Source of the DNA: an uncultured Paracoccaceae bacterium
GTDB lineage: Bacteria > Pseudomonadota > Alphaproteobacteria > Rhodobacterales > Rhodobacteraceae
Assembly: GCA_937146765.1 (NCBI GenBank)
Contig: CAKZRP010000017.1
Span: 1-64,000 of the forward strand
Direction of reading: 5' to 3'
DNA length: 64,000 nt
Shown: positions 43,328 to 51,918 of the stretch, piece by piece
Layout: the number at the start of each line of letters is the position of its first letter
Position numbering within the stretch: position 1 is the stretch's first letter
Notes under the pieces: model-generated
What the model saw: the letters and a program-made list of their open reading frames with translations, nothing else
Database searches by the model: none
What the model was told of the DNA's origin: nothing
Translations under genes and position numbers: made by a program

Positions 43328-43854
43328 GACAGGCACTCCCGCAGGGCGACCAGCCCGCGCCGCACCCAGGCCTTGACCGAGCCGAGCGGCGCGCGGATGC
43401 GGCCGGATATCTCGCCATGGGTATAGCCCAGCACATAGGCCTGCAGGATCGCCAGCCGCTTGGGCGGCTCCAGCCGGTCGAGGCAGCGCCGCAGGTCGCT
43501 GTTCATGTCCAGTCTGCCATAGGCCTCCATCACGATCTCTTCATCCTGTCGCCGCTCCAGGCTCTCGGCGTCGCTGGCGATCTCCCAGCTTTCCCGGCGC
43601 AACATGGTGAGGCACTGGTTGCGCAGGATCGTGGTCAGCCAGCCCCGCGCCGCGCCCCGTGACGCATCGTACTGATGTGCCTTGCGCCAGAGCGCGACAA
43701 AGCTCTCCTGCACGGCGTCCTCCGCCAGATCCCGCCGCCGCAACATGCGCAGTGCTATACCCAGCAGACGCGGCCCCTCGGTCTCCATCACCGCGCGCAG
43801 GGCCGCCCGGTCCCCCCGGGCGCAGGCCTCGATCCGTTGCGCCAGCTCGCTCAT
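43324..43854 (-). CDS. ECF RNA polymerase sigma factor
   Basis: A 176-residue sigma-70 family member. Region 2 reads LRRRDLAEDAVQESFVALWR with RGWLTTILRNQCL; region 4 reads AILQAYVLGYTHGEISGRIR then APLGSVKAWVRRGLVALREC. It forms an overlapping pair with its anti-sigma gene. The pattern (SigK/RskA style) often drives an envelope or oxidative-stress regulon; its target could include the DUF4394 gene upstream. Confidence 0.94.
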   Translation of the reverse strand: MSELAQRIEACARGDRAALRAVMETEGPRLLGIALRMLRRRDLAEDAVQESFVALWRKAHQYDASRGAARGWLTTILRNQCLTMLRRESWEIASDAESLERRQDEEIVMEAYGRLDMNSDLRRCLDRLEPPKRLAILQAYVLGYTHGEISGRIRAPLGSVKAWVRRGLVALRECLS

Positions 43855-43907
43855 GTGCCTGTCCTCATCCCCTGCGCCGCTCCCGGCCTGTTCTTCTTCC
43901 AGATCAA

Positions 43908-43936
43908 AAGCTAGGGGTGGGGGCAGGGCGGGTCAA
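43908..43936 (-). promoter_or_regulatory. Candidate promoter of the sigma/anti-sigma genes
   Basis: On the minus strand a -35-like TTGACC (43931-43936) and a -10-like TAGCTT (43908-43913) are 17 bases apart, with the sigma-factor ATG about 54 bases downstream. Agrees with a housekeeping alphaproteobacterial promoter. Confidence 0.5.
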
Positions 43937-43962
43937 CGCCCTCGTTTCCGTGCCTGTGCAGG

Positions 43963-43997
43963 CCGGGGGGCGCGCGCCTGTATCGCACGCCCCCCGG
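43963..43997 (-). terminator. Hairpin after DUF4394 gene
   Basis: CCGGGGGGCGCGCG (43963-43976) pairs with CGCACGCCCCCCGG (43984-43997) with one mismatch. It lies between the DUF4394 gene and the sigma-factor gene, without a U-tract on the minus strand. Confidence 0.45.
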
Positions 43998-44092
43998 GCT
44001 AACCGTTCTCCCCGGTGATCAGCCTGGGCGAACCTCACTCGTTACACATTTCAATCCTGACGCGATTTCATCAGGCATATGCAGGCATAGGT

Positions 44093-44893
44093 TTATTTGG
44101 CGGTCATGAAGGTGATATCCCGCAAAGGCGCCTCCGCCCCCTTGATCTCCCAGCTCTCGATGATCTTGCCGGTCTCCAGCGACAGCGTGTTGAGGGTGCC
44201 GCCTGCTGCCAGCCAGGCGGTGTTCTTGCCCTCGGCATCGGTGGCAATGTCAAAGGCATAGCTCTCTGCGCCTTCGATGCCGAGCTTGCCCACAGCCGCC
44301 AGCGTGCCGTCATTGGGTGAGGTCTGCTGGATCAGCGCCACGATGGTGGCGTCGATGTCATACATGGCGGTCGCCTCGGGCGTGCCGAAGGAGTTACTAT
44401 AGGCCGCCGCGACGATGGCCGGGGCCTCGCCCGCATGCATGTCGCTGCCTTCAAAGGCGAGGCTGCCATCCACGGTGACTGCGCCACTCTCGATATCGAC
44501 CCGGTGGTTGGTGGTACCGCTCATGAAGCGCAGCTTGTTGGCCTTGGGGTTGAAGTCGACGATCACCGGCGCGCCGTCCGCCAGGGGCAGCGGCTTGTCC
44601 ATGCTGGAAATCTTGGTGGCCTCGCCTGTCATCGGGTCGATCTCGACGATGTCAAAAGTATCGGTGACGCCGATCAACTGGCCGGTGGCAGGGCGCAGGT
44701 CGATGCCGAGGAGCCTGTCGACCCCCTTGACCGGCATCGAGGCGGTGATGGCGGCGGTCTCGCTGTTGAGCACATGCAGCATGTTGTCGCCGCTGAGGCC
44801 GATGGCCTGCGGGCTCATTTGGCTGTCGGCCTGGGCCAACGGGGCGGTGGCAATCAGCGACGTGGACAGAACAAGGGTCTTAAAGGACTGCAT
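44093..44893 (-). CDS. Exported DUF4394-domain protein
   Basis: A 266-residue protein with a Sec signal peptide (MQSFKTLVLSTSLIATAPLA, cleaved after QA) and a beta-propeller-like DUF4394 body: repeated strands such as LLGIDLRPATGQLIGVTDT, VDFNPKANKLRFMSGTTNHR and AAYSNSFGTPEATAMYDIDA. DUF4394 proteins are exported with unknown function. The ATG at 44893 has GGAG upstream. Directly upstream of an ECF/anti-sigma pair on the same strand; such pairing suggests membership of that regulon. Confidence 0.88.
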   Translation of the reverse strand: MQSFKTLVLSTSLIATAPLAQADSQMSPQAIGLSGDNMLHVLNSETAAITASMPVKGVDRLLGIDLRPATGQLIGVTDTFDIVEIDPMTGEATKISSMDKPLPLADGAPVIVDFNPKANKLRFMSGTTNHRVDIESGAVTVDGSLAFEGSDMHAGEAPAIVAAAYSNSFGTPEATAMYDIDATIVALIQQTSPNDGTLAAVGKLGIEGAESYAFDIATDAEGKNTAWLAAGGTLNTLSLETGKIIESWEIKGAEAPLRDITFMTAK

Positions 44894-45016
44894 CAAAATC
44901 TCCTCTCGGTCAGGCGGTGCGGACCATCCGCAAACCGTCTGATAAGGAGACTCCGCCAGCCACGCGTTTAGATGCAGAGCGCGAAACTTTTTTTGAAATT
45001 CTTGCGCCCGGCGGGA

Positions 45017-46084
45017 TCAATCGGCCTTTTGGCCGATCCGGGTGATGGCACGGATCTGTTCCGTGGCCCGCAGCAGCGCGGTGCCGGTGGTGCAGAGCAT
45101 GGCCGGCAGCACCAGCCATTCCAGTGTCCACATCGCGCCGGAACGTTCCTGTTCATGCACCAGGGCCTGATGCATGAGCGGCAACTGGCCCGCGTTGAAA
45201 CGCGCCAGCGTCACCAGCAGTTCTGCGGTGACCGGGTTTTGCTTGTGCGCCATGGCAGAACTGCTGCCGCCCCCGGCCTGATCCAGCTCCTCCACGCCCT
45301 GCTGCACCATCAGGCAGATGTCCTGCCCGATCTTGCCGAGGCTGCCACTCAGCCCCGAGAGCCAAGCCGCATAGGCCGCCAGCCCGTCGCGTTCGCTGTG
45401 CCAGCTGGCAGGCGGATTGTGGAGCGCCAGCCGGGTCGCAAGCGCCGTAGCCAAGGCCTCGCCCCTTGGGGCAGAGCGTTGGCGGTCCCCGACCGGGCCG
45501 CCAAATTGCAGCAGCTCCACCTCGGGGCGCAGGGCATGAAGACGGGCGAGGTGCCGCTCCAAGGGCCTACGCCATGTGGCAATCCGATGAGACGCCGCAA
45601 TCGGCAGCGCCGCCTGCATTCGGGTGCGTCCCATCAGGGTATTGCCTGCTTGTGCGGCCTCCAGCGCAGTGAGCGCCGCGATCAGCGCCTCAAGTCGCGC
45701 GATAAAGACCTCATTGGCAGATTGCAGCGCCAATGACAGGTAACTGTCGATCAGGTCCTGACTGGTGGCGCCGGGATGCACCGCAGGGGCAAGCTCGGCT
45801 CCCACATGAGTCTTTAACTGTTGCACGTAACCGGGCACCGCCAAGCCGTCCGCCTTCAATGCGGGCTGCAGGGCCGCCAGATCCGGGGCGAACCCCGCCA
45901 TCGCGGTCACCGCGCGTGCGGCCAGATCCCACTCGATCAGCCCCACCTCTGCCGCCGCCTCGGTCAGCGCGCGCTCATAGGCGAGAAAAGCCCTCGCCGT
46001 CGCCTCCGCAGAGAACAGCGCGGCAATCTCCGCATCGTCAAACAGACCGGCAAAGAAAGGGTTGGTCGCAGTCAGCGGATTCAC
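45017..46084 (-). CDS. pcaB: 3-Carboxy-cis,cis-muconate cycloisomerase
   Basis: A 355-residue member of the fumarase/aspartase superfamily that lactonises beta-carboxymuconate in the protocatechuate branch. The superfamily signature appears as AGGGSSSAMAHKQNPVTAEL, with HPGATSQDLIDSYLS near the N-terminal active site. It is shorter than the 450-residue form of some bacteria, similar to rhizobial PcaB. Last gene of the pob/pca run, 53 bases after the BKACE gene. Confidence 0.92.
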   Translation of the reverse strand: MNPLTATNPFFAGLFDDAEIAALFSAEATARAFLAYERALTEAAAEVGLIEWDLAARAVTAMAGFAPDLAALQPALKADGLAVPGYVQQLKTHVGAELAPAVHPGATSQDLIDSYLSLALQSANEVFIARLEALIAALTALEAAQAGNTLMGRTRMQAALPIAASHRIATWRRPLERHLARLHALRPEVELLQFGGPVGDRQRSAPRGEALATALATRLALHNPPASWHSERDGLAAYAAWLSGLSGSLGKIGQDICLMVQQGVEELDQAGGGSSSAMAHKQNPVTAELLVTLARFNAGQLPLMHQALVHEQERSGAMWTLEWLVLPAMLCTTGTALLRATEQIRAITRIGQKAD

Positions 46085-46137
46085 GGGCGTCTCAAGTCCT
46101 GGGGTTGCGGGGTGGGGGGACGGGTCCGGGCAACAGA

Positions 46138-46971
46138 TCAGGCGCGCAGCGGCACGTCAAGAATCTCGCGCGCCTGCTGCCAGGTTGCAACCGGGCGCTC
46201 GTATTTCTCGCAGAGCTCCGCCGCCCGCCGGATCAGCGCCGCGTTGGAGGGCGCCAGCCGGTCGCGATCGAGCCGCACGTTGTCCTCAAGCCCCGCGCGA
46301 GTATGCCCACCCGCCGCAATCGCCCATTCGTTGACCAAGAGCTGGTTGGCCCCGATGCCGGCCGCACACCAATTGGCCTCCGGCGCGCGTCGTTTCACCA
46401 GATCGACATAGAGGTCAAAGACCTCCTTGTCCGCCGGCATGGCGTTTTTGACGCCCATTACAAATTGCACATAGAGCTTGCCGTAAAGAATGCCCTCCTT
46501 GTGCAGCCGGATCGCCTGCAGGATATGGCTGAGGTCAAAGGCCTCCACCTCGGGCGTCACCTTGTAGGTCCGCATCTCGCCCGCGAGCCAGTCTACCAGA
46601 TCCGGCGGGTTCTCGTAAACGCGGGTGGGGAAGTTGTTCGACCCCACCGACAGCGACGCCATATCGGGCGCCAGAGGCAACATGCCGCCGCGCGTCTTGC
46701 CCGCGCCAGAGCGCCCACCGGTGGAGAACTGGATGATCATGCCGGGGCAATGCTTCTCCAACCCTTCCTTCAGCCGCGCGAATTTCTCCGGGTCCGCCGA
46801 TGGTGTCTGGTCATCGTTGCGCACATGGGCGTGGCAGATGGTGGCCCCGGCCTCAAAGGCCTCATGGGTGCTCTCGACCTGTTCCGCAACGGTGATCGGC
46901 ACCGCCGGATTGTTGTCCTTGGTCGGCAGCGAGCCTGTGATCGCCACGCAGAGGATACAAGGGTTGCTCAT
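46138..46971 (-). CDS. BKACE family beta-keto acid cleavage enzyme
   Basis: A 277-residue zinc enzyme of the 3-keto-5-aminohexanoate cleavage (DUF849) family: ICHAHVRNDDQTPSADPEKF, MIIQFSTGGRSGAG, and GIGANQLLVNEWAIAAGGHT, which hold the metal and substrate contacts. These enzymes combine a beta-keto acid with acetyl-CoA, giving acetoacetate and a new CoA ester. Lying in a pca operon with no pcaIJ or pcaF, it probably cleaves beta-ketoadipate to succinyl-CoA and acetoacetate. 9 bases downstream of pcaG. Confidence 0.88.
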   Translation of the reverse strand: MSNPCILCVAITGSLPTKDNNPAVPITVAEQVESTHEAFEAGATICHAHVRNDDQTPSADPEKFARLKEGLEKHCPGMIIQFSTGGRSGAGKTRGGMLPLAPDMASLSVGSNNFPTRVYENPPDLVDWLAGEMRTYKVTPEVEAFDLSHILQAIRLHKEGILYGKLYVQFVMGVKNAMPADKEVFDLYVDLVKRRAPEANWCAAGIGANQLLVNEWAIAAGGHTRAGLEDNVRLDRDRLAPSNAALIRRAAELCEKYERPVATWQQAREILDVPLRA

Positions 46972-46980
46972 GATCAGACC

Positions 46981-47598
46981 TCAGATATCGAAAAACACGG
47001 TTTCATTGTGCCCCTGCAGGCGGATGTCGAAGTGGTAGTGCCCTTCGCCCTTGGCCTCGCCGATCAGAGTGGCGACGCGCACCTGATGCTCGATCCGGCT
47101 CAGGATCGGGTCGGCGGCATTGGCCTCGGCCTCGTCCGGGAAATACATCCGCGTGTGCAGGCCCAGATTGATGCCGCGCGCCACGATCCACAGGGTCACA
47201 TGTGGCGCTTGGGGGCGGCCATCCACATAAGGCACCGCGCCGGGCTTTACGGTGTCAAAGGCGAACTCGCCGGTGGTCATGTCAGAGGGGCAGCGCCCCC
47301 AGCCGGTGAAATGCGGGTCCGCCGTGCCGCGCGTCTCGCCGGGAGAGTTGAACAGGCCTGCGGCATCCGGCTGCCAGATCTCGACCAAGGCGTCACGCAG
47401 GGGCGTGCCGGTGCCGTCGATCACGCGGCCGGTGATGCGGATGCGCTGGCCCTGCACCTCGCCGGTGATCATCCGGTGACCGAGATCATGCGGATAAACC
47501 CCGTTAATCTCGGCAAAGTTCGGCGTGCAGCCGATATGGACGTAAGGCCCTGCGGTCTGCGAGGGAGATTCCTTCAGATAGGACAAAGGTTGCACCAT
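46981..47598 (-). CDS. pcaG: Protocatechuate 3,4-dioxygenase alpha subunit
   Basis: A 205-residue intradiol dioxygenase subunit: LKESPSQTAGPYVHIGCTPN, GTPLRDALVEIWQPDAAGLF and HVTLWIVARGINLGLHTRMY. The alpha subunit lacks iron ligands of its own and pairs with PcaH to open protocatechuate. Start at ATG 47598, 2 bases after the pcaH stop; a TTG at 47604 would overlap. Confidence 0.95.
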   Translation of the reverse strand: MVQPLSYLKESPSQTAGPYVHIGCTPNFAEINGVYPHDLGHRMITGEVQGQRIRITGRVIDGTGTPLRDALVEIWQPDAAGLFNSPGETRGTADPHFTGWGRCPSDMTTGEFAFDTVKPGAVPYVDGRPQAPHVTLWIVARGINLGLHTRMYFPDEAEANAADPILSRIEHQVRVATLIGEAKGEGHYHFDIRLQGHNETVFFDI

Positions 47599-47600
47599 GA

Positions 47601-48323
47601 TCAAAGCCCCTCCATGCGGTTTTCAAACATCGTCTGGCGGCGGCCGCGCAGGGTAATGTCGAACTTATAGGCGCGCGCATCCATCGGCACCGTCCGCGCC
47701 ATATCAAGGGGCGCAACAAGGCTCTCGATCGCCTCGCGGGTTGGGATAGTGTCGACGATGGGACAATGCCAGATCAGCGGATCGCCCTCGAAATACATCT
47801 GGGTGATCAGCCGCTGGGCAAAGCCCTGACCAAAGATGGAGAAGTGGATATGGGCCGGGCGCCAATCGTTCATCGTATTGGGCCAGGGGTAGGGGCCGGG
47901 CATGATGGTACGGAATTCATAGTAGCCCTGCGCGTCGGTGATGCAGCGCCCGCAGCCGCCGAAATTGGGGTCCAGCGGCGCCAGATAGCTCTCCTTCTTG
48001 TGGCGATAGCGCCCGCCCGCATTGGCCTGCCAGACCTCGATCAGCGCGCCGGGCACGCCGCGACCAAATTCGTCCCGCAACTGGCCATGCACGATGATGC
48101 GCGGACCGATGGCCATGCCGCCGTCCTTGGCAAAGTTCAGGATCAGGTCGTTGTCGAGCTTGCCCAGCATGTCATGGCCAAAGACAGGGCCGGTTTCCTC
48201 GACCAGAGTGGTGGGAAAGGACAGTGGCGCATGGCGGGGCCCGCGCGCCACCGAGGTCTTGTAGTCCGGGGTGATGGCGGGCGGATGCCAGCGCCGGTCG
48301 CGGTTTACAAATCCGTTGGTCAT
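47601..48323 (-). CDS. pcaH: Protocatechuate 3,4-dioxygenase beta subunit
   Basis: A 240-residue catalytic subunit. Iron ligands are recognisable: Tyr in GGRYRHK and PGPYPWPN, and His in [13 protein letters not shown]. It cleaves the aromatic ring between the hydroxyls, giving beta-carboxymuconate. ATG overlaps the pcaC stop. Confidence 0.96.
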   Translation of the reverse strand: MTNGFVNRDRRWHPPAITPDYKTSVARGPRHAPLSFPTTLVEETGPVFGHDMLGKLDNDLILNFAKDGGMAIGPRIIVHGQLRDEFGRGVPGALIEVWQANAGGRYRHKKESYLAPLDPNFGGCGRCITDAQGYYEFRTIMPGPYPWPNTMNDWRPAHIHFSIFGQGFAQRLITQMYFEGDPLIWHCPIVDTIPTREAIESLVAPLDMARTVPMDARAYKFDITLRGRRQTMFENRMEGL

Positions 48324-48724
48324 GCTTGTGTCCCCTCCCGGTCCATCTCGGCGTAGGTCTCTTTTGCCAGTTTCAGCGCATGATTGGCGCGCGGCACCCC
48401 GGCATAGATTGCCACATGCTGAAACGCCTCCAGCACATCGGTCTTGCTGGCCCCCGTGCGCGCGGTGGCGCGGATATGCATGGGGATCTCGTCAAAATTG
48501 CCCAAAGCCGCCAAAAGCGCCAGAGTCAGCATGGAGCGTTCGCGGTCGGAAATCCCGCCACTGGCCCAGACATTGCCCCAGGCGGTTTCGGTGATCAGGG
48601 TCTGGAACGGCTCGTCAAAGGCGGTTTTCTTCGCCTCGGCCCGGTCCACATGGTCGTCGCCGAGGACTTTGCGGCGCACTTTCATGCCGGTGATGTAGCG
48701 GTCACTTTGGGACTGTTTAGACAT
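48320..48724 (-). CDS. pcaC: 4-Carboxymuconolactone decarboxylase
   Basis: A 134-residue single-domain PcaC (AhpD-like fold): [40 protein letters not shown] and [20 protein letters not shown]. It yields beta-ketoadipate enol-lactone. Overlaps pcaD and pcaH, so the four pca genes are translationally coupled. Confidence 0.96.
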   Translation of the reverse strand: MSKQSQSDRYITGMKVRRKVLGDDHVDRAEAKKTAFDEPFQTLITETAWGNVWASGGISDRERSMLTLALLAALGNFDEIPMHIRATARTGASKTDVLEAFQHVAIYAGVPRANHALKLAKETYAEMDREGTQA

Positions 48725-49505
48725 GGCCCACCTCCTCTAGGAACTCTAAAAGCGCCGCGGCATAGGCCTCGGGCGCCTCGACACAGGGCAAATGACCGGT
48801 GTCCTCGATCACGGTAAAACGCGCATCGGGCAGAAGGTCGATGGTTGCCTCCACCAACGCGGCGGGACTCGCGCCATCATGGCTGCCTGCGATGCCAAGG
48901 GTCGGTTGGCGCAGGGTCGGAGTGAGCGCGCTCATATCGGTGCCCGCGATGGCCTGACAGCAGGCGATATAGCCCGCTTGCGGTGTACGCTCCAACATAT
49001 GCCGCCAGGGCAGATGCGCGTCCGTGCTCAGGAAAGCGGGCGCGAACCAGCGCTGCATCACCGCCTCCGACAGGGCGGCAATCCCGCCCGCCTCGATGGC
49101 GGCAATGCGATCCTGCCACATCTGCGCCTCGCCCATCTTGGATGCGGTATTCGACAGGACCAGTGCCGAAACCCGCTCCGGCGCGCGGGCGGCGAGGGTC
49201 TGTGCAATCATGCCGCCAATCGACAGGCCAACAAAGACGCAGGACTGAACACCCGCATGGTCCAGCAATTCCAGCGCATCTTGCGCCAGTTCGTCGATGG
49301 TATAGGGCCCCGCGGGACAGGAGCTGAGCCCATGGCCGCGTTTGTCATAGCGAATGAGGCGCAGGTGTTTCGGCAGGCGGTCCACCACCGCATCCCAAAG
49401 TCGCAGGTCGGTCCCCAGCGAGTTGGCAAAAACAACCACCGGCCCCGACGCATTGCCATCCTCGCGCCAATGAAGGGTCGCGCCTGTCAGTCGTGCCGCC
49501 CGCAT
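48717..49505 (-). CDS. pcaD: 3-Oxoadipate enol-lactonase
   Basis: A 262-residue alpha/beta hydrolase. Oxyanion loop VVVFANSLGTDLRLWD, nucleophile CVFVGLSIGGMIAQ (Ser in GLSIG), and terminal His in VIEDTGHLPCVEAPEAY. Hydrolyses the enol-lactone to beta-ketoadipate. Start at ATG 49505, which overlaps the pobA stop by one base (TGATG). Confidence 0.95.
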   Translation of the reverse strand: MRAARLTGATLHWREDGNASGPVVVFANSLGTDLRLWDAVVDRLPKHLRLIRYDKRGHGLSSCPAGPYTIDELAQDALELLDHAGVQSCVFVGLSIGGMIAQTLAARAPERVSALVLSNTASKMGEAQMWQDRIAAIEAGGIAALSEAVMQRWFAPAFLSTDAHLPWRHMLERTPQAGYIACCQAIAGTDMSALTPTLRQPTLGIAGSHDGASPAALVEATIDLLPDARFTVIEDTGHLPCVEAPEAYAAALLEFLEEVGHV

Positions 49506-50674
49506 CAATAGGGCAGCCCGACGTAATTGGTCGCCAGCACCCGCTGGGCATCCTCATTGTCGCGCAAAAAGGCCAGCTCCGCCGTCTGCATCTTGACGTC
49601 AAAGGGGCTCTGGTCGGGGAAACGATGCAGCAGGGACGTCATCCACCAGCTGAACCGCTCCGCCTTCCAGACCCGGGCGAGGGCTTTTTCCGAATAGCGA
49701 TCAATCCCTTCGCTGTCCTTGTCCTGATAGAACTGGATCAGACCGGTATAGAGGTAATGCACGTCCGAGGCGGCGGTGTTGAGACCCTTTGCGCCTGTCG
49801 GCGGCACGATATGGGCCGCATCGCCACAGAGGAACAACCGCCCCCAGCGCATCGGCTCGCTCACGAAAGAGCGCAGCGGCGCGATGGATTTCTCGATCGA
49901 GGGGCCGGTGACCAGCACATCCGCGACCGCATCGGGCAGACGGTGGCGCAGGGTGTCCCAGAACCTTTTGTCGGTCCAATCGCTGACGTCATCGCCCAGC
50001 GAACACTGCACGTAATAGCGGCTGAGGTTGGCATTGCGCATCGAACAGAGGGCAAAGCCATCCTCGGAATTGGCGTAGATCAGCTCTTCGTTCACCGGCG
50101 GGGTTTCCGACAGGATGCCGAGCCAGCCAAAGGGGTAGACCTTTTCGTATTCGGTGCGCACCGAGGCCGGGATGGTGCGGCGGCTGGCGCCGTGGAACCC
50201 GTCGCAGCCCGCGATGAAATCACAGTCGATGCGCTGGCTCTGACCGTCCTTGTGGAAGGTCACATAGGGGGTGTCGGTGTCGGCGTCATGGATCGCTGCG
50301 TCCGCGACGTCAAAGATCGTCTTGGCACCGACCTTCTCGCGCGCCTCATAAAGGTCGCGGGTCACTTCGGTCTGACCATAAAGGATCACCGACTTGCCGA
50401 TCAGCTGCTCAAAGTTGATGCCAAACATCTGATCGTTATGCGAAATCTGTGTGCCTTCGTGGCGGAAGCTCTCGCGTTCCAGCCGCGCGCCAACGCCCGC
50501 CTTGTGCATCAGCTCGACCATGCCCTGTTCAAGGATGCCAGCGCGCACGCGGCTCAGGACGTGCTCTTTGGTGCGGCGCTCCAACACCACTGTGTCGATG
50601 CCGTTTAGGTGCAACAACTGCCCCAAGAGCATCCCCGACGGGCCACCGCCGACAATCACAACCTGCGTGCGCAT
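49505..50674 (-). CDS. pobA: 4-Hydroxybenzoate 3-monooxygenase
   Basis: A 389-residue class A flavoprotein: VVIVGGGPSGMLLGQLLHLN at the N-terminus, the DG motif CDFIAGCDGFHGASR, and RLFLCGDAAHIVPPTGAKGL. Feeds 4-hydroxybenzoate into the protocatechuate pathway. First gene of the minus-strand operon, divergent from pcaQ. Confidence 0.97.
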   Translation of the reverse strand: MRTQVVIVGGGPSGMLLGQLLHLNGIDTVVLERRTKEHVLSRVRAGILEQGMVELMHKAGVGARLERESFRHEGTQISHNDQMFGINFEQLIGKSVILYGQTEVTRDLYEAREKVGAKTIFDVADAAIHDADTDTPYVTFHKDGQSQRIDCDFIAGCDGFHGASRRTIPASVRTEYEKVYPFGWLGILSETPPVNEELIYANSEDGFALCSMRNANLSRYYVQCSLGDDVSDWTDKRFWDTLRHRLPDAVADVLVTGPSIEKSIAPLRSFVSEPMRWGRLFLCGDAAHIVPPTGAKGLNTAASDVHYLYTGLIQFYQDKDSEGIDRYSEKALARVWKAERFSWWMTSLLHRFPDQSPFDVKMQTAELAFLRDNEDAQRVLATNYVGLPY

Positions 50675-50758
50675 GGGTTCTCCTCCTCTTCCTCACGAGG
50701 AAAGTAGCACGCGGTTTTGGTATTCAAAAATGAGTTCTTCGCGAATATAGTTGCCGAT

Positions 50759-51697
50759 ATGGTAAACTATAAGCTTTCTCGACTGGTGAAGATCCGGCAC
50801 CTGCAATGCCTGTCCGAAGTTGTGACGCGCGGCAGTCTCAAAGGGGCGGCGGATCATCTGGGCCTGACCCAGCCGGCGATTTCGCGTACGCTGAAGGAGC
50901 TCGAGGAGATCCTCGGGACCACGCTTTTGACCCGCAGCCGGGCGGGGGTGGAGCTGACCGAGGCGGGCGAGGTCTTTGCCCATTTTGCCCGGATGAGCCT
51001 TGCGGCGCTGGATCACGGGCTTGAAGGCGTCGACCGCAGCCGCGGCGGCGTGCTCAAGCAGGAGGTCACCGTGGGGGCCTTGCCCAGCGTGGCGGCGGGC
51101 CTGTTGCCCAAGGTGGCGGAGGGGTTTCGCCGGCTCGCACCGGAGGCGGTGCTGCGCTTGTCGGATGGGCCGCATGGGATGTTGATTGACCTCTTGCGCA
51201 GCGGCGCAGTGGCGATGGTGATCGGGCGGATGGGCGATCCCTCGGTGATGCAGGGGGTGTCCTTCACCCAGCTCTATACCGAAGAGGTGGTCTGCGTGGT
51301 GCGCCCCGGTCATCCCTGTCTCGGCGCGCCGAACCTCGGCGATCTGTCCCGCTGGCCGGTGATCTTTCCGCCCACCACGGCGGCGATCCGCCCGCAGGTG
51401 GAACGCTGGCTGATCTCGCACGGGCTCTCTGAGCCACCGCAGCGGATCGAGACGGTCTCGGGGGCTTTTGCCCGGGTGCATACGCGCGACACCGATGCGA
51501 TCTGGATGATCTCGCATGGGGTGGTGCGCAACGAGTTGGCAGATGGGCGGCTGGTGCGGCTGCCGTTTGACACCTCGCTGACCAAGGGACCGGTGGGGTT
51601 GATGATGCGGCAGGATGCGGAGCTCACACCGGTCGAAGGCTTGTTTGTGAAGGCGCTGCAGGCGGCAATTGTCGAGATCGGCTATGAGGTCGGTTGA
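50759..51697 (+). CDS. pcaQ: LysR-type activator of pca genes (PcaQ-like)
   Basis: A 312-residue LTTR: helix-turn-helix KIRHLQCLSEVVTRGSLKGA then ADHLGLTQPAISRTLKELEE, followed by an effector domain (GLLPKVAEGFRRLAPEAVLR, WPVIFPPTTAAIRPQVERWL). I chose ATG 50759, which gives PcaQ-like length; a TTG at 50717 would add 14 unconserved residues. Divergent from pobA-pca, so it likely activates it with a muconolactone/carboxymuconate signal. The promoter gap holds TTCGCGAA (50738-50745), a possible half-site. Confidence 0.9.
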   Translation: MVNYKLSRLVKIRHLQCLSEVVTRGSLKGAADHLGLTQPAISRTLKELEEILGTTLLTRSRAGVELTEAGEVFAHFARMSLAALDHGLEGVDRSRGGVLKQEVTVGALPSVAAGLLPKVAEGFRRLAPEAVLRLSDGPHGMLIDLLRSGAVAMVIGRMGDPSVMQGVSFTQLYTEEVVCVVRPGHPCLGAPNLGDLSRWPVIFPPTTAAIRPQVERWLISHGLSEPPQRIETVSGAFARVHTRDTDAIWMISHGVVRNELADGRLVRLPFDTSLTKGPVGLMMRQDAELTPVEGLFVKALQAAIVEIGYEVG

Positions 51698-51709
51698 CAG
51701 AGGGGAGAG

Positions 51710-51777
51710 CGCGCCCGGCCCCGTTGGGGCCGGGCGCGCGACAGGGGGCTCTGCCCCCTCTTGCCCGTTCCGGGCAA
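51710..51777. repeat. Three consecutive intergenic hairpins (REP-like element)
   Basis: After the pcaQ stop lie three perfect hairpins in a row: 13-base stem CGCGCCCGGCCCC with its complement (51710-51738), AGGGGGC with GCCCCCT (51743-51759), and TTGCCCG with CGGGCAA (51761-51777). Then ACCCTCGGGATATTTGAG follows, a wording I recall from intergenic repeats of Rhodobacteraceae genomes. Convergent gene ends on both sides make a terminator role possible. Confidence 0.6.
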
Positions 51778-51918
51778 TTCACCCTCGGGATATTTGAGAA
51801 AAGGTGAAGGAGGGGCGGTGGTGCGCCGTGCGTCAGCACGGCGCCGGGCCCGGCGGGGCGAGGGGATTTGTGATCCCTGTGGCATCGGCGGGAGCCCCCC
51901 GACCCGTGAGGCGGGCGA

